From Aurantimicrobium minutum (lineage in GTDB: Bacteria > Actinomycetota > Actinomycetes > Actinomycetales > Microbacteriaceae), in NCBI RefSeq assembly GCF_029892845.1, contig NZ_JARXVT010000002.1:248001-312000 (forward strand): DNA of 64,000 nt. Reading direction: 5' to 3'. Every line of letters begins with the position of its first letter. Within the stretch, counting starts at the first letter, position 1. Under the pieces are notes generated by a model that was given only the letters and a program-made list of their open reading frames with translations, had not been told where the DNA came from and searched no databases. This document shows positions 52,391 through 61,448 of the stretch, one piece after another. The translations under genes were made by a program, and so were the position numbers.

Positions 52391-53332
52391 ATGTCATCTC
52401 TCAACATCGCCGTTCTTTCTGGTGGGATTTCGCACGAGCGTGAGGTGTCCTTGCGATCCGGTCGTCGCGTGGCTGATGCCCTCACTGCCCGTGGACACAA
52501 CGTCACCATCATTGACCCCGATGCGTCCCTGTTTGCCACTCTCAAGAACCTGAACCCTGACGTTGTCTGGCCTGCACTGCACGGATCCAGCGGTGAAGAC
52601 GGAGCTGTTCTTGATCTGCTTCGTGCATCTGGTTACAACTACGTCGGACCATCAGCTGCTGCTGCACGACTGGCATGGTCCAAGCCGGTTGCAAAGACGT
52701 TGGTATCTCGCGCAGGTGTGAGAACTGCTCCATCCATTACCGTTGCACGTGAAGCATTCCGTGAGCTCGGCGCTGGTTCGGTTTTGGAATTAATTGCCTT
52801 TGAACTGGGAAATCATGTCGTGGTGAAGCCCGCATCTGGTGGTTCTGCCCAAGGTGTGTCCATCGTGACCAAGGCAGAGGATCTCCCTCGTGCCATGGTG
52901 GATGCCTTCACCTACAACGACGTCGCTCTCGTAGAGAAGTTCATTGCGGGCACTGAAGTGGCCGTGACGGTCACAGACGGCCCAACTGGCGCTACTGCCC
53001 TGCCTGCAGTTGAAATCGTCCCTCTGGATGGCGTCTACAGCTTTGAAGCCCGTTACAACGCCGGAGAAACCACCTTCTTTGTCCCCGCACGTGTCTCCGA
53101 TGAGGTGTCGGCCAAGATTTCTGCAGCTGCAGTGTCTGTTCACGAGACCTTGGGTCTCTCCCAGCTCTCTCGCATTGACCTCATTGTGGACGAGGCAGGC
53201 GAGCCCTGGTTCCTCGAAGCAAACTCGCTTCCTGGTCTGACCGAGACCTCGAGTGCGCCACTTGCTATTGAGGCATCCGGTGTTGAACTCGGACAGCTCT
53301 ACGAAGCTCTCGCTCGCGCAGCAGCAAACTAG
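52391..53332 (+). CDS. ddl: D-alanine--D-alanine ligase
   Basis: A 313-residue ATP-grasp ligase that makes the D-Ala-D-Ala end of the peptidoglycan peptide. SGGISHEREVSLRSG and PALHGSSGEDGAVLDLL are the N-terminal signatures. VVKPASGGSAQGV and FLEANSLPGLTETS are the ATP/Mg-binding parts. It follows the aminotransferase by 16 nt. It is convergent with parB across a parS site. Confidence 0.93.
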   Translation: MSSLNIAVLSGGISHEREVSLRSGRRVADALTARGHNVTIIDPDASLFATLKNLNPDVVWPALHGSSGEDGAVLDLLRASGYNYVGPSAAAARLAWSKPVAKTLVSRAGVRTAPSITVAREAFRELGAGSVLELIAFELGNHVVVKPASGGSAQGVSIVTKAEDLPRAMVDAFTYNDVALVEKFIAGTEVAVTVTDGPTGATALPAVEIVPLDGVYSFEARYNAGETTFFVPARVSDEVSAKISAAAVSVHETLGLSQLSRIDLIVDEAGEPWFLEANSLPGLTETSSAPLAIEASGVELGQLYEALARAAAN

Positions 53333-53347
53333 GCTGTTGCCCGCCCA

Positions 53348-53363
53348 CGTTTCACGTGGAAAC
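53348..53363. other. parS-like site 1
   Basis: GTTTCACGTGGAAAC (core 53349-53363), read on the minus strand as GTTTCCACGTGAAAC, matches 13 of 16 positions of the Bacillus-type consensus TGTTCCACGTGAAACA. It lies between ddl and parB, touching the parB stop codon. Confidence 0.75.
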
Positions 53364-54325
53364 TAGTTCTGGCCGAACGGGGTCTCGCCCAGTTCGGCGA
53401 GAATACGGTTCAGGTCACCAATAGTTGCAAATTCGATGCTGATCAGGCCTTTTTTAGCGCTGAGGGCGATCTTTACCCGAGTATCGAGGCGATCTCCGAG
53501 GCGTTCGGCAATCTCGTCGAGGTGGCCACGACGGGTTCCCGCGACAGGCTTGGGCTTCTTGGCGGTGGGAGCTTCGCCAGCGAGTGCTTCAGCGGCACGA
53601 ACCGAAAGGTCTTCGTTGACAATCTTGTCTGCCAAGCGCTGCATGGCTTCGGGGTCGCCCACAGCCAAGATGGCACGGGCGTGACCTGCACTAAGAACAC
53701 CAGCGGCGACGCGCTTCTGAACCAAGGGTGGAAGACGGAGCAAACGGATGGTGTTCGAGATCTGGGGACGTGAACGACCAATGCGCTCAGCGAGCTGCTC
53801 CTGAGTGATGCCGAAGTCGGCCATGAGCTGCTGGTAGGCAGAAGCTTCTTCGAGTGGGTTCAGCTGCGAACGGTGGAGGTTCTCCAGCAGTGCATCACGG
53901 AGCATGTCTTCATCGGCGGTGTCACGAATGATGACCGGGATCTGCTCGAGGCCTACTTCCTTCGACGCACGGAGACGACGCTCACCCATGATGAGCTCAA
54001 AGTTTTCTGAACCAGGAATGCTACGAACCACGATGGGCTGCAGGATTCCGATCTCGCGGATGCTGTGAACCAGTTCAGCAAGGTCCTCGGGGTTGAAGAC
54101 CTTACGAGGCTGCTGGGGGTTGGGAATAACAAGGTTGGGGGAGATGAAGGCCAGGCGTGCACCGGGGACTTCAACAAGGTTGGCATTGTTGTTCTCCACA
54201 ACAGGAATAGCGCCGGTGCCCACCTGGTCGGGGAAGAAGACGTCCACGGGACGCTCAGTGGTGGGAGCCGTGGGAATGAGTGAGCCAATGCCGCGGCCGA
54301 GACCGGTGCGCTTATTCGTTGCCAT
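53363..54325 (-). CDS. parB: Chromosome-partitioning protein ParB
   Basis: A 320-residue CTPase and parS-binding protein. RTGLGRGIGSLIP is the N-terminal ParA-contact region. The CTP-binding and spreading motif is MGERRLRAS, and the helix-turn-helix is AERIGRSRPQISNTIRLLRLP. A C-terminal dimer domain ends the protein. The frame is open far upstream into parA, but the ATG at 54325 gives the conserved MATNKRTGLGRG start and overlaps parA by 14 nt. Confidence 0.95.
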   Translation of the reverse strand: MATNKRTGLGRGIGSLIPTAPTTERPVDVFFPDQVGTGAIPVVENNNANLVEVPGARLAFISPNLVIPNPQQPRKVFNPEDLAELVHSIREIGILQPIVVRSIPGSENFELIMGERRLRASKEVGLEQIPVIIRDTADEDMLRDALLENLHRSQLNPLEEASAYQQLMADFGITQEQLAERIGRSRPQISNTIRLLRLPPLVQKRVAAGVLSAGHARAILAVGDPEAMQRLADKIVNEDLSVRAAEALAGEAPTAKKPKPVAGTRRGHLDEIAERLGDRLDTRVKIALSAKKGLISIEFATIGDLNRILAELGETPFGQN

Positions 54326-55265
54326 CTGTGGCCTCCTGGTTAGTAGTGCTGGCAGCTCCGGGAGCGCCGCGGAGGGCGATCTCGTGTGCTGCTTCGATAT
54401 AAGAAATGGAGCCGACAGACATGGTGTCGTAGCTGACAACGGTCTGGCTGTAGCTAGGGGCCTCAGAAACGCGCACAGCGCGAGGAATGACGGCGTTGAG
54501 CACCTGCTGGGGGAAGTGCTGGCGCACATCTTCCGCTACTTCGTGGGCGAGACGGGTGCGGCTATCAAACATGGTGAGCAAGATGGTGGAGACCTGGAGA
54601 TAGGGGTTCAGCCCCTGGTTGATCATCTCAATCGTGCTCAGGAGTTGAGTCAGACCTTCAAGGGCGTAGTACTCGCACTGAATGGGAATCAGAACTTCAC
54701 GAGCAGAGCTAAAAGCATTGATGGTGAGCAAGCCCAGCGAAGGTGGGCAGTCAATGAAGACGTAGTGGTAATCGTTACCGTGCTCATTGAAAAAACGTTC
54801 CAGAGCGTCCCGGAGGAGGTATTCGCGACGTTCAATACTGAACATCTGAATTTCTGCACCCGCAAGATCCAGATTGGAGGGAGCGCAGTAGAGCTCACCT
54901 TCCTCGGTGCTCTTTTGAATTACAGAACTCAGAGACTTTCCTTCGACCAGAACGTCATAAATGCTGGGGATGTCTCCGTGGTGGTCAATACCCAACGCAG
55001 TGGACGCGTTTCCCTGAGGATCCAGGTCAATAACAAGAACCTTGGCGCCAAAGCGAGCGAGAGCTGCAGCAATGTTGACGGTGGTCGTGGTCTTTCCGAC
55101 TCCACCCTTTTGGTTTGACACCGTAAATACACGGGGGCGCGCAGGGAGTGGGGGTGCTGGTTGATCCAGGATCCGTCGGCGTGCGGTCAGATCACTCAGT
55201 TCGCGCGCCAAAGGGGAATCGGCGCCACTGAGTGACGTATCAATCGATTCTTCGGGATGTTTCAC
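54312..55265 (-). CDS. parA: Chromosome-partitioning ATPase ParA
   Basis: A 317-residue deviant Walker ATPase. The loop is KGGVGKTTTT near residue 55, with DLDPQGNAST and FIDCPPSLGLL as further motifs. It drives ParB-parS segregation. The chosen start is the GTG at 55265, which lies inside a parS site; AAAGG lies 6 nt upstream. A TTG six codons earlier (55283) is the alternative. It follows rsmG in the minus-strand run. Confidence 0.93.
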   Translation of the reverse strand: MKHPEESIDTSLSGADSPLARELSDLTARRRILDQPAPPLPARPRVFTVSNQKGGVGKTTTTVNIAAALARFGAKVLVIDLDPQGNASTALGIDHHGDIPSIYDVLVEGKSLSSVIQKSTEEGELYCAPSNLDLAGAEIQMFSIERREYLLRDALERFFNEHGNDYHYVFIDCPPSLGLLTINAFSSAREVLIPIQCEYYALEGLTQLLSTIEMINQGLNPYLQVSTILLTMFDSRTRLAHEVAEDVRQHFPQQVLNAVIPRAVRVSEAPSYSQTVVSYDTMSVGSISYIEAAHEIALRGAPGAASTTNQEATDGNE

Positions 55266-55273
55266 GTGAAACC
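55258..55273. other. parS site 2, overlapping the parA start
   Basis: TGTTTCACGTGAAACC matches 15 of 16 positions of the consensus TGTTTCACGTGAAACA. It contains the proposed parA GTG start codon. Confidence 0.92.
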
Positions 55274-55301
55274 TTTGGATCAAACAAGTGCGGAACGAGG
55301 T

Positions 55302-55928
55302 CTACTCAACTGTAGCCCGAACCACCCTCGTTACTTCATCGAGGATTCCCTCACCCAGGGTGAGAACCTCTACATTGTGGAGCTTGAAGGCACGAATCTG
55401 CTTGGAAGCGGCTTCAATTTCAGCAGCAGCTCCGGCGCCCTTCATGAGGACTAGTTCTCCGCCGGGGCGAACCAGGGGAGCAGTCATGGGGATGAGCTTC
55501 TTCAACGCACTGACTGCACGAGCAGTCACTTGGTCCAGAAGAACATCCCTGCGGACATCTTCGGCGCGATCGCGGACCACTGTGACGTTGGTCAGACCAA
55601 GTTCAGCCACCTGGTCATTCAGCCAAGCCGTGCGACGTTCCATAGGCTCAATCAGGACGAACTCAACATCTGGGCGTGCAATTGCCAGAACAAGGCCCGG
55701 AAGCCCCGCGCCGCTGCCGACGTCACCGACGCGACCATTCAGTAAAGGCGCAACAATGCCGCAGTTGAGGATGTGGCGTGACCACAAACGGGGGAGTTCA
55801 AGTGGGCCAATCAGGCCCAGTTCCTCGCCATACTGTGCCAAGTTCGCAGTGAATTGGCGGGCTAGAGCGAGTTGATCTCCAAATACTTGAGCCGCTTGAG
55901 CTGGCTCCGCTTCATATTCGGGAGTCAA
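55302..55928 (-). CDS. rsmG: 16S rRNA (guanine-N7) methyltransferase RsmG
   Basis: A 208-residue Rossmann-fold methyltransferase (GidB) modifying G527 of 16S rRNA. The AdoMet loop is DVGSGAGLPGLVLAI, and the conserved LIEPMERRTAWLN and TARAVSALKKLI follow. The TTG at 55928 directly abuts a parS site and lacks a clear Shine-Dalgarno sequence, so the exact start is uncertain. Confidence 0.93.
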   Translation of the reverse strand: MTPEYEAEPAQAAQVFGDQLALARQFTANLAQYGEELGLIGPLELPRLWSRHILNCGIVAPLLNGRVGDVGSGAGLPGLVLAIARPDVEFVLIEPMERRTAWLNDQVAELGLTNVTVVRDRAEDVRRDVLLDQVTARAVSALKKLIPMTAPLVRPGGELVLMKGAGAAAEIEAASKQIRAFKLHNVEVLTLGEGILDEVTRVVRATVE

Positions 55929-55944
55929 TGTTTCACGTGAAACT
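55929..55944. other. parS site 3, between khpB and rsmG
   Basis: TGTTTCACGTGAAACT, 15 of 16 matches to the consensus, lies between rsmG and the R3H gene. Confidence 0.92.
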
Positions 55945-56446
55945 ATGCGCCGGCGGTGATAACGGTGTGGCGGTCCTTGCCCTCACCGTCGGAGTGTGAC
56001 ACCAAGCCACGCTCGCTCACCAGGTCGTGCACAAGCTTGCGCTCGTAGGAGCTCATGGGAGGAAGTGCAGCGGCAGCAGCTCCGCCTTCGAGACGTGCAG
56101 CAGCAGCGTCAACGAGTGCAGCAAGTTCCTGCTCGCGAGTCTGGCGTGAGCCACCCACGTCCAGAATCAGGCGTGAGTACTGGCCGGTCTTGTTCTGAAC
56201 TGCCAAGCGAGTGAGCTCCTGCAGTGCAGAAACGGTCTCGGGGCGAGAAAGAACGCGGACGTTGCCCTGTTCTGAAGCGGTTACGGAGACGTAAGCGCGG
56301 CCGTTACGGGCATCGATGTCGAGGTCGCCATCGAGATCTGCGATATCGAGGAGTTCTTCGATGTAGTCGGCGGCAACATCACCCTCGTTCTCGAGGTCTT
56401 TGATGGTGGGAGCAGCTTTGGGTTCTGGGGTGAGGTCTTCAGGCAT
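55943..56446 (-). CDS. khpB: R3H-domain RNA-binding protein KhpB (Jag)
   Basis: A 167-residue Jag/SpoIIIJ-associated protein. An acidic N terminus precedes the KH-like region (about 25-95, DLDIDARNGRAYVSV), and the R3H domain has LPPMSSYERKLVHDLVSERGLVSHS. It binds RNA and influences cell elongation or division in related bacteria. It lies 2 nt after yidC, a conserved pairing. The N-terminal Jag domain is missing, as usual in Actinobacteria. Confidence 0.92.
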   Translation of the reverse strand: MPEDLTPEPKAAPTIKDLENEGDVAADYIEELLDIADLDGDLDIDARNGRAYVSVTASEQGNVRVLSRPETVSALQELTRLAVQNKTGQYSRLILDVGGSRQTREQELAALVDAAAARLEGGAAAAALPPMSSYERKLVHDLVSERGLVSHSDGEGKDRHTVITAGA

Positions 56447-56448
56447 AA

Positions 56449-57405
56449 TTACTTCTTCTTTCCGGACTTCTTTGCGCGGTTCTTGCTCACAGGCTGTGCG
56501 CGCTGAATGGGCTTAGGTGCTTCTACTTCGATAACTTCAGTGGTTCCCTTGGGGAGCTTGCCGCGACGAGCAAGGCGCTCTTCGCGGTCTTTTGCTGCCT
56601 GGCTACCAGGAGTAGGCATGTTGCGGATCACGATGAACTGCTGACCCATGGTCCAGAAGTTCGATACGAGCCAGTAGAACATAACGCCGAGGGGGAATGT
56701 GAAGCCAGAGAAGGCGAAAACAAGGGGGAGTAGGTACAACAGGATGCGCTGCTGACGGAAAGCAGGGCTTGCCTTGGTCTCTTCAGACATGTTCTTAGAG
56801 ACGATCTGCAGCTGAGTGATGAACTGTGATGCAGTCATCAGGACAACCATGACCATGGCAATAACCATGACGGCGATCTGCTGTGGTTGCGCGTTCATTG
56901 CACTCACAAAGGTGGAGTGCAGGGGAGCAATTCCAAAGAGTTCAGCGGAACCAAACTGCTTTGCCAACTCAGCGTTGAGTGGGCCAACGCCAGCCTTGGA
57001 GTTCTGTGCTTCGTTCAATACGGAGAACAGACCAAAGAAGATGGGCATCTGCAGCAAGAGAGGAAGGCAGGAGCTCAGAGGGTTACTGCCGGTGCGGCGG
57101 TAAAGCTCCATGGTCTCTCGGGACATTGCTTCGCGGGAGAACTGGTCCTTCTTGCCCTTGTACTTGTCCTGAATCTTCTTGAGCTCAGGAGCAATCTCGA
57201 GCATCTTGCGCTGGCTCTTGATCTGCTTAACAAAGACAGGAATCAGTGCGGCACGAACAACGACAACAAGGCCGACAATGGCGAGAACCCAGGTAGCGCC
57301 TGCTGCTGGGTCCATTCCCATGCTGGTGAATAACCAGTGGAAGAAGACAAGGATGAGCTCAATAGCCCACTTAATAGGCCACAGAATTGTGCCGATAATG
57401 TCCAT
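56449..57405 (-). CDS. yidC: Membrane protein insertase YidC
   Basis: A 318-residue YidC/Oxa1-family insertase with about five membrane helices. The family core includes QIKSQRKMLEIAPELKKIQ, GSNPLSSCLPLLLQMPIFFGLFSVL and YWLVSNFWTMGQQ, followed by a basic C-terminal tail. The frame opens at an ATG at 57429 inside yidD; the ATG at 57405 (MDIIGTILWP), with GGAAGGG upstream, avoids the overlap and is preferred. It works with the Sec translocon. Confidence 0.94.
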   Translation of the reverse strand: MDIIGTILWPIKWAIELILVFFHWLFTSMGMDPAAGATWVLAIVGLVVVVRAALIPVFVKQIKSQRKMLEIAPELKKIQDKYKGKKDQFSREAMSRETMELYRRTGSNPLSSCLPLLLQMPIFFGLFSVLNEAQNSKAGVGPLNAELAKQFGSAELFGIAPLHSTFVSAMNAQPQQIAVMVIAMVMVVLMTASQFITQLQIVSKNMSEETKASPAFRQQRILLYLLPLVFAFSGFTFPLGVMFYWLVSNFWTMGQQFIVIRNMPTPGSQAAKDREERLARRGKLPKGTTEVIEVEAPKPIQRAQPVSKNRAKKSGKKK

Positions 57406-57412
57406 ACGAGCT

Positions 57413-57721
57413 TTATGCCCTTCCTTCATTCATCACAACGAAACCTAGTGTTGTGACTCTAAAAATCTTGTGCTTCGCAGGCGGCACATCATCGACGCCA
57501 CCGAGTGCCCACGGGTTGCACCTACCTAGCCTACGCAGTGTTAGGGCAGAACCCACAATGAGGCCTCGTTGCTGCAGTGACTGAAGTCCGTAATGTGAGC
57601 ACGTTGGGTAGTACCGACAGACATCTCCATAGAGCGGAGAGATCACTTTTCGGTAGACCAAAGCCAAGGAAATCATGATGTTGCGCGGCAAAAGAAACAC
57701 GAACCACAGAAACTTTCTCAT
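57413..57721 (-). CDS. yidD: Membrane protein insertion efficiency factor YidD
   Basis: A 102-residue YidD protein. The signature SPLYGDVCRYYPTCSHYG is complete, followed by RRLGRCNPWALGGVDDVP. It is an amphipathic inner-membrane-associated protein acting with YidC. Its start overlaps rnpA by 4 nt. Confidence 0.94.
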   Translation of the reverse strand: MRKFLWFVFLLPRNIMISLALVYRKVISPLYGDVCRYYPTCSHYGLQSLQQRGLIVGSALTLRRLGRCNPWALGGVDDVPPAKHKIFRVTTLGFVVMNEGRA

Positions 57722-58050
57722 GCGGAAGTGTTCAGTCTGTCGAGGGTCTTAAGAACATCCGCGTGCAAGACATCCCAGGTCACTGTGGCCGCGGCTGGCA
57801 AAGCACGAATAACAATGTCTGCGCTTCTGGCGTCTCTCGCCTCCCACGCAATGGCTCTGAGTTGGCGGCGAACCCGATTACGGGTCGGAGCATTACCGAC
57901 AGCCTTTGAGGTGACAATCCCGAAACGAGAAAGACCTCGGTCACTGGGTATTGCATAAGCAACAACCAAAGACGAGGTCTGTTTCGTTCCGCGACGAGTA
58001 ATTCGGCGGAAGTCCGTTGGCAAAGCCAATCGGTGTGCCCGATCGAGCAC
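57718..58050 (-). CDS. rnpA: Ribonuclease P protein component
   Basis: A 110-residue RnpA. AHRLALPTDFRRITRRG and the RNR box KAVGNAPTRNRVRRQLRA are the hallmark segments. It is the protein cofactor for tRNA 5' maturation. A longer open frame reaches 58248 across rpmH, but homology begins at the GTG at 58050 (VLDRAHRL), 8 nt after the rpmH stop. Confidence 0.94.
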   Translation of the reverse strand: MLDRAHRLALPTDFRRITRRGTKQTSSLVVAYAIPSDRGLSRFGIVTSKAVGNAPTRNRVRRQLRAIAWEARDARSADIVIRALPAAATVTWDVLHADVLKTLDRLNTSA

Positions 58051-58058
58051 GGCCGATA

Positions 58059-58196
58059 CTAAGCGGAGAGTTCGGTGCGGCCCTTGCGGCGGCGTGCTGC
58101 CAAGATGGCGCGGCCGGCGCGGGTACGCATGCGAAGGCGGAAGCCGTGCACCTTGGCGCGGCGGCGGTTGTTTGGCTGGAACGTTCTCTTGCTCAT
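58059..58196 (-). CDS. rpmH: 50S ribosomal protein L34
   Basis: A 45-residue L34 starting [19 protein letters not shown] and ending [11 protein letters not shown]. The sequence is nearly invariant among actinobacteria. It is the first gene of the minus-strand run rpmH-rnpA-yidD-yidC-khpB-rsmG-parA-parB, divergent from dnaA. Confidence 0.97.
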   Translation of the reverse strand: MSKRTFQPNNRRRAKVHGFRLRMRTRAGRAILAARRRKGRTELSA

Positions 58197-58524
58197 AAGT
58201 CAATCTCCATGAAGGCTGATGTCGCGCGCCCACGAGAGCGCGGCGCAAAACATTGGGATGCGCAATGGCATCAACCGATTAAATCTAAGGCTTTCCGGCG
58301 CTCCCGTCAAACCAGAGCACACACCAACCTCAGATTATGAATGTTCTGAGGTTTATATTTTCGTAACGACACGCAAATATGTAGAAACTCGAGTTGCCTT
58401 AATCCACAGGTTTTCGATACGGTCAGTAAGAGTTATCCCCAGCTTTTCACGCTTGAGACCTCATGTCCACGTGAAACATCCAAAATACGGTGGATAACTC
58501 AGTGAATAACCAGAGGGGAAAAAC
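58197..58524. other. rpmH-dnaA intergenic region with DnaA-box-like sites
   Basis: A gene-free stretch of about 330 nt. DnaA-box-like 9-mers, each 8/9 to TTATCCACA, lie at 58400-58408 (TAATCCACA), 58433-58441 (TTATCCCCA) and 58489-58497 (minus strand). A parS site (58463-58478) is embedded. Promoters for rpmH and dnaA must lie here, probably under DnaA autoregulation. Confidence 0.7.
58463..58478. other. parS-like site 4, upstream of dnaA
   Basis: ATGTCCACGTGAAACA keeps the CCACGTGAAACA half and matches 13 of 16 positions of TGTTCCACGTGAAACA. It lies about 50 nt before dnaA. Confidence 0.75.
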
Positions 58525-59940
58525 ATGTCCGACGACAACATGCGCGGTACGTGGAACTCCATTCTTGAAGCACTTGCTTCAGATCCTGGTGTTACTCCCC
58601 CGTTGTATGGATTTGCGTCGCTCATTGAGCCCAAGGGCATCATGGCTGGAACCTTCTATCTCGAAGTTCCAAACGACTTCACCCGCAGCATGGTGGAACA
58701 ACGGCTTCGCGGACCTTTGCTTTCTGCCATTGGCAGCCTGGGTCAATTGAGTGAAGTTTCTACATTCGCCATCGTGGTCAACCCAGACCTAGTAGCCCTG
58801 GCCGAACCGGCACCGGCCGTTGAGGTTGAAGAAGTAAAAGAAGACCGCAACCCGGTTACTGCTCCAACCATCATGGCAACTGAGAGTGAACTTGAGTCAC
58901 GCCTCAACCCTCGTTACAACTTCGACAGTTTTGTTATTGGTGGATCAAACCGATTTGCTCACGCCGCTGCCGTAGCAGTTGCCGAAGCCCCCGCCAAGGC
59001 TTACAACCCGTTGTTTATCTATGGTGAGTCCGGTTTGGGTAAAACCCACCTGCTTCACGCCATTGGTCACTACGCGCAGAGTTTGTATCCCACTATTCGT
59101 GTTCGTTATGTCAGTAGCGAAGAGTTCACCAACGACTTTATTAACTCGATTGCTAATAACCGTGGTGCTGCATTCCAGTCCCGTTACCGCAACATCGACA
59201 TTCTTCTGATCGATGACATTCAGTTCCTCCAAGGGAAAGCTGAAACTCAGGAAGCTTTCTTCCACACTTTCAACACGCTTCACGATCACAACAAGCAGGT
59301 AGTGATCACCAGCGATGTACAGCCCAAGCACTTGACTGGTTTCGAAGACCGCATGCGTACTCGATTTGAGTGGGGCCTCATCACAGATGTTCAAACCCCT
59401 GACCTTGAAACACGTATTGCAATCCTGCGCAAAAAAGCAGAGCGCGAAAAGCTCAGTGTTCCTGACAACATCATGGAATTCATCGCCACGAAAGTCACCA
59501 GCAACATTCGTGAGCTTGAGGGAACTCTTATTCGTGTGACGGCTTTTGCCAACCTGAATAAGCAGGCAGTAGATCTTCCGTTGGTTCAAACAGTGTTGAA
59601 GGACCTCATCACTCTTGATGAAGACGACATCATTGCTCCAATTGACATCATCAACAACACTGCAGACTATTTCCGTCTCGGTATTGATGAGTTAACGGGT
59701 ACTTCTCGCGCACAAGCTATTGCTACTGCACGCCAAATCGCCATGTATCTCTGCCGTGAAATGACTAACCTGTCACTTCCAAAGATTGGCCAACTCTTTG
59801 GTGGCCGCGATCACACCACTGTGATGCACGCCTGCAAAAAAATTGCTGAGTTGATGAAAGAACGTCGTTCTATTTACAACCAGGTCACTGAGTTAACAAC
59901 CAGAATTAAGCAGCGCAGCTCATACGCACGCAATAACTAG
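58525..59940 (+). CDS. dnaA: Chromosomal replication initiator DnaA
   Basis: A 471-residue initiator. The N-terminal oligomerisation domain (1-90) is followed by a short acidic linker. The AAA+ domain begins NPRYNFDSFVIGGSNRFAHA, with Walker A GESGLGKTH and Walker B ILLIDDIQFL. The C-terminal DNA-binding helix carries GGRDHTTVMHACKKI. The linker is much shorter than in Streptomyces. AGAGGGGAAAA precedes the ATG. Confidence 0.97.
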   Translation: MSDDNMRGTWNSILEALASDPGVTPPLYGFASLIEPKGIMAGTFYLEVPNDFTRSMVEQRLRGPLLSAIGSLGQLSEVSTFAIVVNPDLVALAEPAPAVEVEEVKEDRNPVTAPTIMATESELESRLNPRYNFDSFVIGGSNRFAHAAAVAVAEAPAKAYNPLFIYGESGLGKTHLLHAIGHYAQSLYPTIRVRYVSSEEFTNDFINSIANNRGAAFQSRYRNIDILLIDDIQFLQGKAETQEAFFHTFNTLHDHNKQVVITSDVQPKHLTGFEDRMRTRFEWGLITDVQTPDLETRIAILRKKAEREKLSVPDNIMEFIATKVTSNIRELEGTLIRVTAFANLNKQAVDLPLVQTVLKDLITLDEDDIIAPIDIINNTADYFRLGIDELTGTSRAQAIATARQIAMYLCREMTNLSLPKIGQLFGGRDHTTVMHACKKIAELMKERRSIYNQVTELTTRIKQRSSYARNN

Positions 59941-60285
59941 GTGTTTTCCCCCTGTGGATAACCCTGTGAATATGTGGGGAAATCGCCGAGGCTGCCTGTG
60001 TATGAAAAATTCTTTTGTGTGAATAACGCAAATATGTAATTCAGTGTTGGTGTGAGGCTGAGACTTCTCACACACAGGCCAAACACAACTTACGCCGTTG
60101 TAGTTTCAAGCACTGGGGCTAAAACTTGTGAGTTATACACAGTATCCACAGAGGTTAAGAAGATTAAAGAGTTAATTAATTAAACAAATCCATTCCATAA
60201 CCTTTTACGTCCTGGCTTAATTCACTGTAAAAAACCGCGATAACATGAGAGACCCAGGTTTGGGGATCAACGGAAAGGCGCCACG
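59941..60285. other. Probable chromosomal origin (oriC), dnaA-dnaN intergenic region
   Basis: 345 nt without genes. DnaA boxes: TTATCCACA on the minus strand at 59953-59961 (perfect), the 8/9 match at 60018-60026 (minus), TTATACACA at 60133-60141 and GTATCCACA at 60142-60150 (plus). An AT-rich tract with AGTTAATTAATTAAACA near 60170-60188 is a likely unwinding element. This is the standard actinobacterial oriC position. Confidence 0.85.
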
Positions 60286-61428
60286 GTGAAGTTTCAAGTA
60301 AACAGAGATGTGCTCAGCGAAGCAGTCTCTTTTGCCGTCAAGATGCTCCCAGCACGAACAACTCTTCCCATTCTTTCGGGTGTGCTGATTGAAGCAAGCA
60401 CTGAGGGACTCGTTTTTTCTTCGTTTGATTACGAAGTATCTACTCAGACTAAGGTTGCCGCAACTGTTGAGACACCAGGTCGAGTATTGGTTTCCGGCCG
60501 CTTGCTTGCAGAAATCGCAAACCGCCTTCCGAATGCACCTGTCACTTTTGAAAGTGTTGAGTCACGCATTCAGGTCAGCTGCGGATCAGCAAACTTCACT
60601 CTGCTTTCCATGCCTGTTGAGGAATACCCCACCATTCCTCAGGTTGATGGTGAAACTGGAGTTCTTCCTGCAGAAGAATTCTCTTCCGCAGTTTCACAGG
60701 TTGCCGTTGCCGCATCTCGCGATGATGTGACTCCCGTCATTACAGGTGTTCAGCTAGAAATCACTGGAAATTCTTTGAGCTTGGTCGCTACCGACCGCTA
60801 CCGTGTTGCAATCCGTGACATTCCTTGGGAATCAACTGGAACTGTTGCAGACATCACTGCCTTGGTTCCTGCTCGTACGATTCAGGAAATCGGTAAAACT
60901 TTCGGTCACAGTGGCAACATCTCCATTTCGATCACCAACAAGGATGATCGTGAATTGATTGCGTTCACTGCTGACAACAAGACAGTAACTTCACTCTTGA
61001 TCAAGGGAAACTTCCCACCCGTCAAGCGTTTGTTCCCCGAAAAGGTAGAGAACTACGCAGTAGTGAACACCGCAGAGCTCATCGAAGCTACTCGTCGCGT
61101 CAAACTTGTTGTTGAACGCGAAGCAGCACTGCGTTTCACCTTTGCGAACAACGGCCTCACTCTTGAAGCAATTGGTGGCGAGCAGGCACAGGCTTCAGAA
61201 ACCATTGATGCCGTGATTTCTGGCCCCGATGTTGTTGTGTCACTCAAGCCAGACTTCCTGCTTGATGGTCTGGGTGCTGTTCACTCTGAATTCACTCGAA
61301 TTGGCTTTACCTCGGTAGAGAACCCAGCAAAGCCAGGTCCTGTCTTGATCACAAGCCAGACTTCGAAGGACACTCCTTCAGAAGATGCATACCGCTACCT
61401 TCTGCAGCCCAACCTTCTTCTTCGCTAA
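60286..61428 (+). CDS. dnaN: DNA polymerase III sliding clamp (beta subunit)
   Basis: A 380-residue clamp with three similar domains. The N terminus MKFQVNRDVLSEAVSFAVKML and LPARTTLPILSGVLIEA are typical, as is the C-terminal MP-binding-pocket region ending YRYLLQP. The start is GTG at 60286 with GGAAAGG upstream. It tethers the replicase to DNA. Confidence 0.97.
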   Translation: MKFQVNRDVLSEAVSFAVKMLPARTTLPILSGVLIEASTEGLVFSSFDYEVSTQTKVAATVETPGRVLVSGRLLAEIANRLPNAPVTFESVESRIQVSCGSANFTLLSMPVEEYPTIPQVDGETGVLPAEEFSSAVSQVAVAASRDDVTPVITGVQLEITGNSLSLVATDRYRVAIRDIPWESTGTVADITALVPARTIQEIGKTFGHSGNISISITNKDDRELIAFTADNKTVTSLLIKGNFPPVKRLFPEKVENYAVVNTAELIEATRRVKLVVEREAALRFTFANNGLTLEAIGGEQAQASETIDAVISGPDVVVSLKPDFLLDGLGAVHSEFTRIGFTSVENPAKPGPVLITSQTSKDTPSEDAYRYLLQPNLLLR

Positions 61429-61448
61429 TTTAAGTGAATTTCTGAGCG

